Counted from the first letter of the stretch, positions 1 to 7,320 are shown. The stretch is 37,550 nt of DNA from Oscillospiraceae bacterium (GCA_017466665.1 JAFTTQ010000136.1:1-37550), one strand, 5' to 3'. Notes: generated from the sequence alone by a model not told the origin. Numbers and translations: made by a program.

Positions 1-275
1 CCGGTGTGAATCTCAATACAGAATGCAAAAATCTGTCAGAGGGAGATATTCAGGTCTTATGTAATGCGGTCAAGGGATTGGAAGTGAATCTGACAGAGCC
101 TATGGGTATGGATAGCGCACAGGTCACTGCAGGCGGCGTGCTGACAAGCCAGTTTGACCCTCAAACAATGGAAAGCCGACTTGTGCCGGGGCTTTATGCC
201 TGCGGAGAGGTGCTGGATATTGACGGCGACTGCGGCGGCTATAACCTGCAATGGGCTTGGAGCTCCGGGCGATAG
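1..275 (+). CDS. NAD(P)/FAD-dependent oxidoreductase, YhiN/BaiN (HI0933) family, 3' fragment with early amber stop
   Basis: Only the last 90 or so residues lie in the window; the start is upstream. The end carries the family's C-terminal FAD-binding signature: a 'VPGLYACGEVLDIDG' stretch followed by 'CGGYNLQWAWSSG', typical of HI0933/YhiN/BaiN flavoproteins, which reduce or dehydrogenate diverse substrates; the substrate here cannot be told. Family members normally continue past SSG with an 'AG..AG' tail. Here a TAG at 273-275 ends the frame right after SSGR, yet the same frame stays open for ten more plausible residues (AGLSAGKESK) to a TGA at 306-308, which overlaps the ATG of the next gene by the usual ATGA arrangement. 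The ancestral stop was therefore probably at 308 and the protein has lost about eleven residues, or the base is a sequencing error. Family assignment is firm; function is only general. Confidence 0.85.
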   Translation, partial: GVNLNTECKNLSEGDIQVLCNAVKGLEVNLTEPMGMDSAQVTAGGVLTSQFDPQTMESRLVPGLYACGEVLDIDGDCGGYNLQWAWSSGR

Positions 276-304
276 GCGGGCTTGAGCGCCGGAAAGGAAA
301 GCAA

Positions 305-1879
305 ATGATACGAATTCGTGAAATCTCTATGCCCCCGGAGCATAATATAGCGCAGCTTTCCTATGAAGCGGCAAGGCTGCTGAAAATCTCCAATTCCAAG
401 GTGCGCCGGGTGAAGCTTGTCCGCCGTTCTGTGGATGCCCGGAAAAAGCCGGATGTGCGCATTGTGTATACCATCGATGTAGCGGTGGACGGAAACGAAA
501 ATAAGATTTTAAAGCAGTCCGGCTGTAAGCGGGCGCAGATCGCCCCGGTTAGTTTTTATAAGCCGCCCAAAACTGCCCCGGAGCAGAAGCAGTCTCCGGT
601 GGTGGTGGGCTTTGGCCCGGCAGGAATGTTTGCCGCGCTGATCCTTGCCATTGCCGGGATGTGTCCCATCGTTTTAGAGCGTGGTGACGATGCCGTTACC
701 CGCCACGAAAAGGTGCAGAAATTTTTTGAATCCGGGGAGTTAGACCCCAAAAGTAACGTGCAGTTCGGTGAGGGCGGTGCCGGAACATTTTCCGACGGCA
801 AGCTCAATACCGGCGTGAATAATCCCAGGATCGGTTGGGTCTTAGAGCAGCTTGCGGCAGCCGGGGCAGGGGAGGATATCCTCTTTGATGCCAAGCCCCA
901 TGTTGGTACGGATGTGCTTTTGACTGTGGTGCAGAATATTCGCAACCGCATTATATCCCTGGGCGGCTCAGTCAGGTTCCATGCCCAGGTCACGGATGTG
1001 CTTCAGGAGAATGGAGCCATAACCGGGGTGCAAATCAACGGCGAGGAAATTCTATCCTGCAATAAGGTGATCTTTGCCATTGGACACAGTGCCCGGGATA
1101 CCTTCTGTATGCTGCAAGGAAAGGGCGTTGCTATGGAGCAAAAGCCTTTTTCTATGGGCGTGCGGATCGAGCATAAGCAGAGTGCTGTGGATAAAGCCCA
1201 GTACGGCAAAAATGACCCGGTGCTGCCTCCGGCGGATTACAAGCTGGTCAGGCACTTGGAGGACGGAACAGTCTACACCTTTTGTATGTGTCCCGGCGGC
1301 TATGTGGTGGCTGCGGCATCAGAAGAAGGCGGCGTTGTGACCAACGGTATGAGCTATTCCGACCGGGCAGGGGAGAACGCCAATGCAGCTCTGCTTGTGA
1401 CATTGAACCCCCGGGATTTCCCGGGAAATGACCCCCTTGCCGGGATGTACTGGCAGCGGGAAATTGAGCAAACAGCATATGCTGTTAGTAATAGCTATTA
1501 CGCTCCAGCCCAGCTTGTTGGTGACTTTTTGAAAGGTCAACCCAGTACAGGGGCAAGAAGTGTTTTACCGACTTACCGCCCCGGTGTGACCTGGTGTGAC
1601 CTGCATCAGGTGCTGCCCGCAAAAATCACCGATGCGCTGAATACTGCCATCCCTATGCTGGAACAGAATTTAGCGGGCTTTTCTGACCCGGACGCGGTAC
1701 TGACCGCCCCGGAAACCAGAAGCTCCAGCCCGGTGCGGATCGTCCGGGATGAGAGCAAGCAATCCATTTCCTTGCGGGGCTTTTATCCCGCCGGTGAGGG
1801 TGCCGGCTACGCCGGCGGCATTATGTCCGCCGCCATTGATGGCATCACCTGCGCCGAGGCACTCATTGACAGCTTATAA
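305..1879 (+). CDS. FAD-dependent dehydrogenase (COG2509-type NAD(P)/FAD oxidoreductase)
   Basis: A 524-residue flavoprotein. An N-terminal region of about 95 residues, rich in basic residues (VRRVKLVRRSVDARKKPD), precedes a dinucleotide-binding fold with VVVGFGPAGMFAAL at about residues 99-112 (GxGxxG) and a glutamate-ending second strand (VLERG). A glycine-rich motif (FGEGGAGTFSDGKL) follows, and near the C-terminus there is a second FAD contact motif (GFYPAGEGAGYAGGI). This order is that of the uncharacterised COG2509 dehydrogenases common in Firmicutes; the physiological substrate is unknown. I chose the ATG at 305 over an in-frame ATG at 251 because it overlaps the probable ancestral stop of the upstream flavoprotein (ATGA) and because the residues before it are only an alternative reading of that gene's end. 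The two flavoproteins are likely one transcript, ended by the hairpin at 1889. Confidence 0.88.
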   Translation: MIRIREISMPPEHNIAQLSYEAARLLKISNSKVRRVKLVRRSVDARKKPDVRIVYTIDVAVDGNENKILKQSGCKRAQIAPVSFYKPPKTAPEQKQSPVVVGFGPAGMFAALILAIAGMCPIVLERGDDAVTRHEKVQKFFESGELDPKSNVQFGEGGAGTFSDGKLNTGVNNPRIGWVLEQLAAAGAGEDILFDAKPHVGTDVLLTVVQNIRNRIISLGGSVRFHAQVTDVLQENGAITGVQINGEEILSCNKVIFAIGHSARDTFCMLQGKGVAMEQKPFSMGVRIEHKQSAVDKAQYGKNDPVLPPADYKLVRHLEDGTVYTFCMCPGGYVVAAASEEGGVVTNGMSYSDRAGENANAALLVTLNPRDFPGNDPLAGMYWQREIEQTAYAVSNSYYAPAQLVGDFLKGQPSTGARSVLPTYRPGVTWCDLHQVLPAKITDALNTAIPMLEQNLAGFSDPDAVLTAPETRSSSPVRIVRDESKQSISLRGFYPAGEGAGYAGGIMSAAIDGITCAEALIDSL

Positions 1880-1888
1880 ATGAATCAA

Positions 1889-1914
1889 GGAGGGGCAATG
1901 CCCCTCCTTTGCAT
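1889..1914 (+). terminator. Rho-independent terminator after the flavoprotein pair
   Basis: An 8-bp GC-rich stem, GGAGGGGC/GCCCCTCC with an AAT loop (1889-1907), starts 9 nt after the dehydrogenase stop and is followed by a T-rich run. It separates the flavoproteins from the TTGACA promoter at 1922. Confidence 0.75.
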
Positions 1915-1921
1915 TTTGTGC

Positions 1922-1950
1922 TTGACAAATGGGTAACACTGTATTACCAT
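1922..1950 (+). promoter_or_regulatory. Promoter of the GntR-ABC operon
   Basis: A perfect -35 box TTGACA (1922-1927) is followed after 17 nt by TACCAT (1945-1950), a 4/6 match to the -10 consensus. The -10 lies inside the palindrome at 1939-1954, so a bound repressor would block polymerase directly. Confidence 0.6.
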
Positions 1951-1985
1951 ACAGATGGTACAGTTAATACAGATAATACAGTTTG
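1939..1985 (+). promoter_or_regulatory. Probable operator: palindrome plus four tandem 9-bp TACAG repeats
   Basis: CTGTAT-TACC-ATACAG (1939-1954) is a perfect inverted repeat over the -10 box. It runs into four head-to-tail 9-nt units that each begin TACAG (1950, 1959, 1968, 1977; TACAGATGG, TACAGTTAA, TACAGATAA, TACAGTTTG). The array ends about 15 nt before the regulator's start codon. The position suggests autoregulation by the YtrA-type GntR protein just downstream, which is an inference. The exact 9-bp period is seen directly. Confidence 0.55.
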
Positions 1986-2000
1986 AGAGGGGGCAGGTAA

Positions 2001-2351
2001 ATGGCAAGGATCTTTTCGGGCAAGCGGGACGTATTCCAGGAAATCGCAGACCGGTATGCAGGCTATATCAAAGCCGGGGTATTGCGGGACGGTGACCGGC
2101 TGCCCTCTGTCCGTGTGGCGGCGGGGGAGCTTGGTGTCAACCCCAATACGGTGCAAAAGGCATACTGCCTTCTGGAAGAGCAGGGGCTTATCTGTTCTGT
2201 TCCCAAAAAGGGCGTATTCGTGACTGTAAATTCCAGCTCTCAGGCTGCGAAAGACCGGGCAGCCTTGGATGCCATTACTGCACTTAAGGAATGCGGCGTA
2301 AGTAAGAATGAGATCTTGGCTGCGCTGAAGGAGGTATACGGTAATGATTGA
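2001..2351 (+). CDS. GntR-family transcriptional regulator, YtrA subfamily
   Basis: A 116-residue DNA-binding protein with an N-terminal winged helix-turn-helix (about residues 8-75; the motif 'LPSVRVAAGELGVNPNTVQKAYCLLEEQGLI' is diagnostic of GntR) and only a short C-terminal helical tail of about 40 residues. That length defines the YtrA subfamily, whose members usually repress adjacent ABC transporter genes. A purine-rich ribosome site (GAGAGGGGGCAGG) precedes ATG 2001. The ATPase gene begins inside its last codons (8-nt overlap), which indicates translational coupling. The promoter palindrome and 9-bp repeats just upstream are its likely operator. The inducing signal is unknown; YtrA-type systems elsewhere respond to cell-envelope antibiotics, but nothing here proves that. 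Confidence 0.9.
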   Translation: MARIFSGKRDVFQEIADRYAGYIKAGVLRDGDRLPSVRVAAGELGVNPNTVQKAYCLLEEQGLICSVPKKGVFVTVNSSSQAAKDRAALDAITALKECGVSKNEILAALKEVYGND

Positions 2352-3228
2352 AGTAAAAGGATTGACACACGCCTTTGGAGAAAAGGTGGTCTTAAACGGT
2401 GTGGATCTTTCTGTGCCTGAAAATACGATTATGGGTCTTGTGGGCATCAACGGTGCGGGCAAATCTACATTGCTGCGGCTTTTGGCAGGTGTGTATCTGC
2501 CGCTTTATGGCAGCATTTCCTATGATGGGGTAGGGCCGGAGGTTGCCGAAACACGGCAAAAGATCTTCTTCCTGCCGGATGATCCCTACTATACGACCTG
2601 GATGACTCCGGCATCTCTGTTTCAGTTTTACAGTGCCTTTTATCCTCAGATCGACCCCAAAGCATATGAAGAGCTTTTGAGAGCCTATGATGTGGATATG
2701 AAGGGAAAAATGCGCAATTTTTCCAAGGGAATGCGGCGGCAGGTGTTCATTGCGCTGGCACTTGCCATCAAGCCCAGGTATCTGCTGCTGGATGAAGCCT
2801 TTGACGGCCTGGATCCACTGTCCCGAAAGCTTTTTAAGGATGCCATCATCTCCTTTGTGGAGCAGGAGCATACCACAGTGATCATTGCCAGCCACTCCTT
2901 ACGGGAGCTGGAGGATTTCTGCGACAGCTTTGTGCTTTTGGATAATAACCGCATCAAGCATCAGGGAGATATTGCCCAGCACGTGGGCAGTTATTGCAAG
3001 TTTGAGCTGGCATTCCGGGAGCCTGTGGAGGAAGCTGCCTTTGAGCATCTTCCTGTCCTTGCGGTCAATGTAAGGGAGCGTTTTGTGCAGATCGTGCTGG
3101 AGGGAGACTCCGAACAGATGCGCCAGGAGCTGGAAAAGCTTTCACCGGCGGTTATGGATGAAATGCCGCTGGATTTTGAGGAAATGTTCATCCACGATGT
3201 GCAAAAGAAAAAGGGGGCAGAAAAATGA
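2344..3228 (+). CDS. ABC transporter ATP-binding protein
   Basis: A 294-residue nucleotide-binding subunit. Walker A is GINGAGKS (residues 34-41), the ABC signature is degenerate (FSKGMRRQ, 126-133), Walker B is LLLDE (147-151) with the D-loop 'GLDP' after it, and the switch histidine is H184 in 'ASHSL'. About 90 residues follow the ATPase core, as in exporters of the CcmA/YtrB type. It is encoded between the YtrA-like regulator (8-nt overlap) and a multi-span membrane protein (ATGA overlap), so the three form one unit and probably one exporter or membrane-defence module. The substrate is not evident. Confidence 0.93.
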   Translation: MIEVKGLTHAFGEKVVLNGVDLSVPENTIMGLVGINGAGKSTLLRLLAGVYLPLYGSISYDGVGPEVAETRQKIFFLPDDPYYTTWMTPASLFQFYSAFYPQIDPKAYEELLRAYDVDMKGKMRNFSKGMRRQVFIALALAIKPRYLLLDEAFDGLDPLSRKLFKDAIISFVEQEHTTVIIASHSLRELEDFCDSFVLLDNNRIKHQGDIAQHVGSYCKFELAFREPVEEAAFEHLPVLAVNVRERFVQIVLEGDSEQMRQELEKLSPAVMDEMPLDFEEMFIHDVQKKKGAEK

Positions 3229-4259
3229 TGAAATCTTATATGCGCAGCCACTTGCGGGATAGCCTGAAGACCCTTTTGTACCTGGTTGCGTTTTCTGTTG
3301 CCGTTACCCTTATCTTCTCAGGCTCCAATCAATGCTATCCAAATGAAGATTATATTGATGGAGAATGGATAGTAACGGGGTATTATTACTCCAGTATGCT
3401 TGGAATACCTGTGACGATTTTAGCGATTTCCTGCTTTGCTCTGCCGGTGTTGGAATTCTCTTTTTTCAAAAAACGCCGGAATCTGGACTGCGCCTATGCT
3501 CTGCCTATTTCCCGACGGGAAATGGGAATTGTCCATTATCTAACCGGCTTGCTGCTTCTGGTGATTCCGTATACCTGTTCCTATCTTATCAATTTCTTGC
3601 TGATGCTGCGTTATCCCGGAGCTTTTGATTATCGCCTTCTTTTTGAGCACTATATTCTTTGTATGCTGCTGGGAATCTGCATATATTCTGTTTATGTATT
3701 TGTGTTCAATGAGGCAAATTCCACCGGTGACGGCGTTTGGTTTATCATACTTTGGACATTTGTATTCTATTTGATTGCAAGAGCTTTATTTGGTATTTCT
3801 TATTATGATAACTTATCTGAAATGGGAATATCCTTTATGGCGCTGAATGGATTTACCGCTTCCTATATGGATATTATAGATGGGGACAGGGTGGCATTAA
3901 CAGCGGACATATGGGAAAATACCAAAGGAATGATTTACATTAGCTTATGGCTGGTACTTGGGATATTATCTATGATCGGACATTATCTTACCTTCGGAAA
4001 AAGACCTGCGCAGCATACGGAGGAGGTATCCGATTCCTGGTTCGGCTACCGTGTGATGATCCCGATATACGCAGTGTGCGGAATGGTACTTTGGCAGGAT
4101 ATAGGTGCGTGGCTGATTGTTGAGGTGATCGCGGTTGTGGGCTATATGATATATAGAAAGGGCTTACACTTAAAAAAATCCGACTGGATATTGCTGGTTG
4201 TTTTCCCGGTCATTGCCTACATAATGACCACAGTCACAGCTCTTTTATATTGGAATTAA
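3225..4259 (+). CDS. ABC transporter membrane protein (ABC-2-like permease)
   Basis: A 344-residue integral membrane protein with roughly eight or nine hydrophobic segments, for example 'LLYLVAFSVAVTLIF' near the N-terminus and 'WILLVVFPVIAYIMTTV' at the C-terminus. A cytoplasmic-looking stretch 'KKRRNLDCAYALPISRREM' follows the second span; similar 'R..D..YALPISR..' sequences occur in ABC-2-type permeases of bacitracin-export and YtrC/D-like systems. Its ATG overlaps the stop of the ATPase gene, so it is very probably that ATPase's partner. The DNA is more AT-rich in 3640-3990 than its neighbours. Nothing shows the substrate. Confidence 0.8.
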   Translation: MMKSYMRSHLRDSLKTLLYLVAFSVAVTLIFSGSNQCYPNEDYIDGEWIVTGYYYSSMLGIPVTILAISCFALPVLEFSFFKKRRNLDCAYALPISRREMGIVHYLTGLLLLVIPYTCSYLINFLLMLRYPGAFDYRLLFEHYILCMLLGICIYSVYVFVFNEANSTGDGVWFIILWTFVFYLIARALFGISYYDNLSEMGISFMALNGFTASYMDIIDGDRVALTADIWENTKGMIYISLWLVLGILSMIGHYLTFGKRPAQHTEEVSDSWFGYRVMIPIYAVCGMVLWQDIGAWLIVEVIAVVGYMIYRKGLHLKKSDWILLVVFPVIAYIMTTVTALLYWN

Positions 4260-4302
4260 AAAGGGTGCGCATATTCATTCAAAGTAAATACAACTATTCT
4301 CG

Positions 4303-4465
4303 GCCCCCTCTGATGAGGTAATGTCATTAAGTTAGTGTCATTGCGAGCCCTGTAAGGGGCGTGGCAATCTCCGGCGTATCGATAAACAGGAGATTCCCAC
4401 GCCAGCAAAGCTGGCTCGGAATGACAGGGTATGTTAACTTAATGACATTGCTTTGATGAGGGGGC
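4303..4465. repeat. Older hairpin repeat interrupted by the MITE
   Basis: The arms GCCCCCTC (4303-4310) and GAGGGGGC (4458-4465) are perfect complements now separated by about 147 nt. Without the inserted element they would form an 8-bp stem with the loop TGAT. The sequence continues on the right with 'CTGG', a T-run palindrome and a GGAGTG/CACTCC stem that probably belong to the same repeat. Confidence 0.6.
4318..4453. mobile_element. MITE-like palindromic element with 7-bp target duplication
   Basis: Perfect 15-nt terminal inverted repeats, AATGTCATTAAGTTA (4320-4334) and its complement (4435-4449), enclose further paired blocks (GTCATTGCGAGCC with GGCTCGGAATGAC; GGCGTGGCAATCTCC with GGAGATTCCCACGCC). 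The element is bracketed by the direct repeat TGATGAG (4311-4317 and 4454-4460). It has no coding capacity. Removing it with one TGATGAG copy restores a perfect hairpin GCCCCCTC-TGAT-GAGGGGGC, good evidence that it inserted into an older repeat. Confidence 0.7.
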
Positions 4466-4556
4466 TGGATTTTTGCGCAGCAAAAAGACTGGAGGAGTGC
4501 CCAATCTCACGATGTGACACTCCCTCCGTCAAAGAGGCAATATTTTTTTCAGTACC

Positions 4557-4814
4557 TTAAAACATAAAGAAAAACAGGATCAAATGCAGGCAGACCATAG
4601 CGGGCAAGCCCAAGGCAAATGCCTGCTTCTTGGTTTTGTGACGAAACAGGTACATACCCAGTAAGCTGCCAAGACTGCCGCCCAAAAGCGCAATCGTCAG
4701 CAAAAACCACTCCGGGATCCGCCATACATTTCTTACAGCTTTTCCTTTATCCATAAGCATAAGCAGCAATCCTGCTGCATTGATTATCAGTAGGTAGTGA
4801 TAAACGGGGTTCAT
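4557..4814 (-). CDS. DUF1294 family small membrane protein
   Basis: 85 residues with three hydrophobic spans (about 6-20, 36-55 and 68-85). The family signature is clear: 'LLMLMDKGKAVRNVWRIPE' followed by 'LLGGSLGSLLGMYLFRHKTKK', matching the DK..A....RIPE and GG..G...GM..FRHKT.K pattern of DUF1294. The function is unknown for the whole family. The start ATG (4812-4814 on the opposite strand) has an AAAGGG ribosome site. It is divergent from the lipoprotein gene with only about 30 nt between the starts, so a promoter for one must lie within the other gene. Confidence 0.9.
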   Translation of the reverse strand: MNPVYHYLLIINAAGLLLMLMDKGKAVRNVWRIPEWFLLTIALLGGSLGSLLGMYLFRHKTKKQAFALGLPAMVCLHLILFFFMF

Positions 4815-4845
4815 ATGGCAGCCCTTTCATAAGGAGGAATTTTTG

Positions 4846-5370
4846 GTGAGAAAACTGTGGGTACTTTTGATTTTGGCGTTGCTGCTGACAGGCTGCAAGC
4901 CCCAGGGGGAACTGGAAACGGTGATGGATGGGCAGGTGGTGCCTAAGCAGGCGGAAAAAATGGAAATCCTGATCAGCCTGCCGGAAAATGCGGCGTCTGC
5001 GGTAATGTCCTCAGAAGAAGCTGGCACAGTTTACTTTTGCGACGATTTTGTGCTGACGATGCAAACCACCCAAAGTGGGGATATGCACAGGACTGTGGCA
5101 GATACCACAGGCTTTCCCTATGACCGCCTGCCGGTTTTGGAAACGGTGCAGGGAGAAGCCAAACGCTATGACTGTGTGTGGACAGCGGCAGGGGAGAGCG
5201 GTGACCAGGTTGGCAGATGTGCCATTTTAGACGACGGAAACTATCACTATGTCCTGACCGTAATGGCAGATGCGGAAAAAGCCGGGGAGCTGACAGAAAA
5301 CCTGTGGAACGATGTATTTTCGTCCTTTCAGATCGTAAAGCCGGATGCAGCCATCAATAGTGGCTCGTAG
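4846..5370 (+). CDS. Putative lipoprotein of unknown function
   Basis: About 174 residues with a short basic N-terminus, a hydrophobic core and a lipobox LLLTGC, so the mature protein should be lipid-anchored outside the membrane. I prefer the GTG at 4846 because AAGGAGG (4831-4837) lies 8 nt upstream; a TTG at 4843 would leave only 5 nt. The mature part is acidic, with no motif I recognise; it has two possible beta-rich segments (TVYFCDDFVLTMQTT; GNYHYVLTVMAD) and a tail resembling 'LWNDVFSSFQ', which is reminiscent of small stress-type lipoproteins. Its last 17 nt overlap the convergent WYL regulator gene. Confidence 0.75.
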   Translation: MRKLWVLLILALLLTGCKPQGELETVMDGQVVPKQAEKMEILISLPENAASAVMSSEEAGTVYFCDDFVLTMQTTQSGDMHRTVADTTGFPYDRLPVLETVQGEAKRYDCVWTAAGESGDQVGRCAILDDGNYHYVLTVMADAEKAGELTENLWNDVFSSFQIVKPDAAINSGS

Positions 5371-6328
5371 CCTGGCGGCAAAGCTCCCTGCATTCGTCAA
5401 TGACCGATTGGGGATAAAGGATCTGTGCTTTATCCCCAAAGCCAATGACCCAGCTTAAAAACATAGGTGATACAGCCACCTTGACAGTAAAATTGAAGTG
5501 GTCATCCCCATCGGGGATCAGCATGGTATCTCTGCCAAATCGGTCGATCACAACATTCAAAAGGGTCTTATGGAATCTCAGCTTTACATCCAGCGCGTCA
5601 CCGGCAAACATCTGAAACAGCTTGTTGGCGTGCTCGGTAAATGCCTTTCCAGTCAGCTCAGGGCAGGGAATCCGCTTTTCATCCGACAGGGAAATGCCCT
5701 CCATACGGTCTACCCGGTAGGAGGTTATGCCGTGGCGCTCCGAAAAGGCAAGCAGATAGCAGTTTTCATTGTCCTGGCATAAGCCGTAGGGACTGGCAAT
5801 ATACTGCTTTTCCCGGTGCTGGCGCTGGCCCTCCATATTCCAGTCGAAATAACGGAAGGTGATCTGGCGGTTTTGGCTGATGGCCTCCTGAATGTCGTTG
5901 ACATTGTAGTAGATCGTCTCATTCATACTCTTGACCCGGCCGGAGACATAAACATTGCGTTTGAGGAGTCCTGCCTCGTGCTCTCCCACCTGATCGCAGA
6001 GCTTTTCAATCAGCTCCCGGGATTTGGCTTCCGTCAGGTAACGGCTGGACTGCACCGCGTCGATCAAAAGCTTTAATTCCGGTAGCTGAAAGCTCCGGGA
6101 GGCGATATAATAGCCGCCGCTTTTACCGGGAACAGATATGATATCAATACCGAATTGCTGCAAAGTGGCGATGTCGGAATATACCGTTTTTCTGTCGCAG
6201 CGAATCTCTTTTTTGCTCAGCATATCAATCAGCTCATTGGCTCTCACGGGGTGCTCCTCGTGGGAGTTTTTTTGCAGATAGTCAAGGATATAGAGGATCT
6301 TTAATTTCTGATCGTAGGAACGTGGCAT
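5354..6328 (-). CDS. WYL-domain transcriptional regulator (YafY/DeoR-like)
   Basis: About 324 residues. The N-terminal 80 residues form a helix-turn-helix ('LKILYILDYLQKNSHEEHPVRANELIDML', then 'CDRKTVYSDIATLQQFGIDI') and the middle holds a WYL domain ('YIASPYGLCQDNENCYLLAF' followed by 'YRVDRM'). A WCX-like C-terminal part follows. Such proteins control genes in response to small ligands or nucleic acids; the target is unknown. The ATG at 6328 is preferred over an upstream frame start at 6436 because GGGAGG lies at the right distance and the extra 36 residues are encoded by a palindromic repeat. It converges on the lipoprotein gene. Confidence 0.88.
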   Translation of the reverse strand: MPRSYDQKLKILYILDYLQKNSHEEHPVRANELIDMLSKKEIRCDRKTVYSDIATLQQFGIDIISVPGKSGGYYIASRSFQLPELKLLIDAVQSSRYLTEAKSRELIEKLCDQVGEHEAGLLKRNVYVSGRVKSMNETIYYNVNDIQEAISQNRQITFRYFDWNMEGQRQHREKQYIASPYGLCQDNENCYLLAFSERHGITSYRVDRMEGISLSDEKRIPCPELTGKAFTEHANKLFQMFAGDALDVKLRFHKTLLNVVIDRFGRDTMLIPDGDDHFNFTVKVAVSPMFLSWVIGFGDKAQILYPQSVIDECRELCRQATSHY

Positions 6329-6380
6329 AGAAATAACCTCCCGGTAAAGTATTATGAAAACGAAAAAATCAACAAGCTGC

Positions 6381-6484
6381 GTGTCTTCCTGAGCGGAGCA
6401 TCGAAGATGCGTAGTCGAAGGATCTTCGCACTTCATTTCTGCTTGGATTCTTCGACTCCACTTCGCTGCGCTCAGAATGACACT
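6381..6484. repeat. Imperfect palindromic repeat, copy 1 (GTGTCATTCTGAGC family)
   Basis: A left arm beginning GTGTCTTCCTGAGCGGAGC and a right arm ending GCGCTCAGAATGACAC are near complements, with internal GTCGAAGGATC and GATTCTTCGAC paired. A related element sits at 34651-34727. It lies between the WYL regulator and the ATP synthase promoter and has no coding content. Confidence 0.65.
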
Positions 6485-6583
6485 GGTTTAGAAAATTTAC
6501 TGTATTGTAACATATTCTTTAGAATTGGGAAATAATAAATTTGCATAATTTTGTTAAGAAATGGTTATTTTCAATTTTTGCCC

Positions 6584-6612
6584 TTGCAAGATTGGCTTTT
6601 CTTCTGTATAAT
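6584..6612 (+). promoter_or_regulatory. Promoter of the ATP synthase operon
   Basis: TTGCAA (6584-6589), a 17-nt spacer and a perfect TATAAT (6607-6612) predict a start of transcription near 6619. This lies upstream of the GTG at 6655 and shows that a longer frame beginning with TTG at 6541 cannot be the gene's start. Confidence 0.75.
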
Positions 6613-6654
6613 ACGATTGAAAATTTGGACATTTATGGAAATGGGGGTCAGGCA

Positions 6655-6909
6655 GTGAAGAATCTGAGCTTGCTGGTTTGGCTTTCACAGCTTGGCCTTT
6701 CCGTTGCGCTGCCCTTGGGGGGCTTCATTCTTTTAGGGGTTTGGCTTCATAATCGGTTTAACTGGGGGAGCTGGATCATTATTGTTTGCGCGGTTATTGG
6801 TGTAATCTGCGCCATTGATGGATTGAGAACCTCGTTAAAGGCAATGGATCGTCTTGCCAAGGATGAAACAAAGGAAAAACCACCGGTTTCCTTTAATGAC
6901 CATGATTGA
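6655..6909 (+). CDS. AtpZ/AtpI-type small membrane protein of the ATP synthase operon
   Basis: 84 residues with two membrane spans ('LSLLVWLSQLGLSVALPLGGFILLGVWL' and 'WIIIVCAVIGVICAIDGL') and a polar C-terminal tail. The length, two-span topology and first place in an atp operon match AtpZ-type proteins, thought to help assembly of the c-ring or Mg2+ handling. I use the GTG at 6655, which follows a G-rich ribosome site and lies about 36 nt after the predicted transcription start; the longer TTG-started frame would run through the promoter. Its stop is close to the next gene's start (8 nt). Function is inferred from position and shape. Confidence 0.75.
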   Translation: MKNLSLLVWLSQLGLSVALPLGGFILLGVWLHNRFNWGSWIIIVCAVIGVICAIDGLRTSLKAMDRLAKDETKEKPPVSFNDHD

Positions 6910-6917
6910 GGTATGTT

Positions 6918-7316
6918 ATGGTAGAATCCCGTAAAATTGTTCTTCGAGAGACGGCAATTATTGCAGTAGGCGAAGCTGCCTGCTGCGGTATTATGGTTGG
7001 CGTTTTTGCCTTGGTTGGGCATTTTGATCTGACCGTCCTTTGGGGCGCGTTGATCGGTTTTTTTCTCACTGTTGCCAATTTTTTTGTAATGGCAGTGGGA
7101 ACAAGCCTTGCGGCGGACAAGGCACAGGAGCAAAATGTCAGTGCAGGAAAAAATCTGCTTCGGGGCTCCATGGGGCTTCGCTATGTTGTTTTGTTTGTGC
7201 TGTTATTCGCTTTTGCAAGAAGCGGGATCTGTAATGTTTTGGCACTGGTGCTGCCGTTGGCTTTTGTCAGGCCGGTGCTAATGCTCAGTGATTTTTTCCG
7301 AAAGAAGGAGGGGTGA
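6918..7316 (+). CDS. atpI: AtpI-like ATP synthase subunit I family protein
   Basis: 132 residues with four hydrophobic spans (about 10-32, 35-56, 78-96 and 98-115), a typical AtpI arrangement; AtpI helps c-ring assembly in Na+ and H+ synthases. The ATG at 6918 has GAGG 6 nt upstream and is preferred over a TTG at 6906. The end of the gene overlaps nothing but leaves only four nt before the TTG start of atpB, so translation is likely coupled. Sequence similarity is loose, as usual for this family; the call rests on topology and operon place. Confidence 0.75.
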   Translation: MVESRKIVLRETAIIAVGEAACCGIMVGVFALVGHFDLTVLWGALIGFFLTVANFFVMAVGTSLAADKAQEQNVSAGKNLLRGSMGLRYVVLFVLLFAFARSGICNVLALVLPLAFVRPVLMLSDFFRKKEG

Positions 7317-7320
7317 CGTT

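Larger units (their letters stand above)
4260..4556. other. Gene-free stretch built of nested palindromic repeats
   Basis: No credible coding frame was found. The stretch holds a hairpin repeat split by a MITE-like insertion (4303-4465), then a short palindrome TTTTTGC-GCA-GCAAAAA (4470-4486) and a stem GGAGGAGTG with CACTCCCTCC (4491-4527). Convergent genes flank it, so the hairpins may also stop transcription from both sides. Confidence 0.7.

Noticed and set aside
6541..6654. Upstream TTG extension of the AtpZ-like gene
   Set aside because: A consensus promoter (6584-6612) lies inside it, so it cannot be translated from that transcript.
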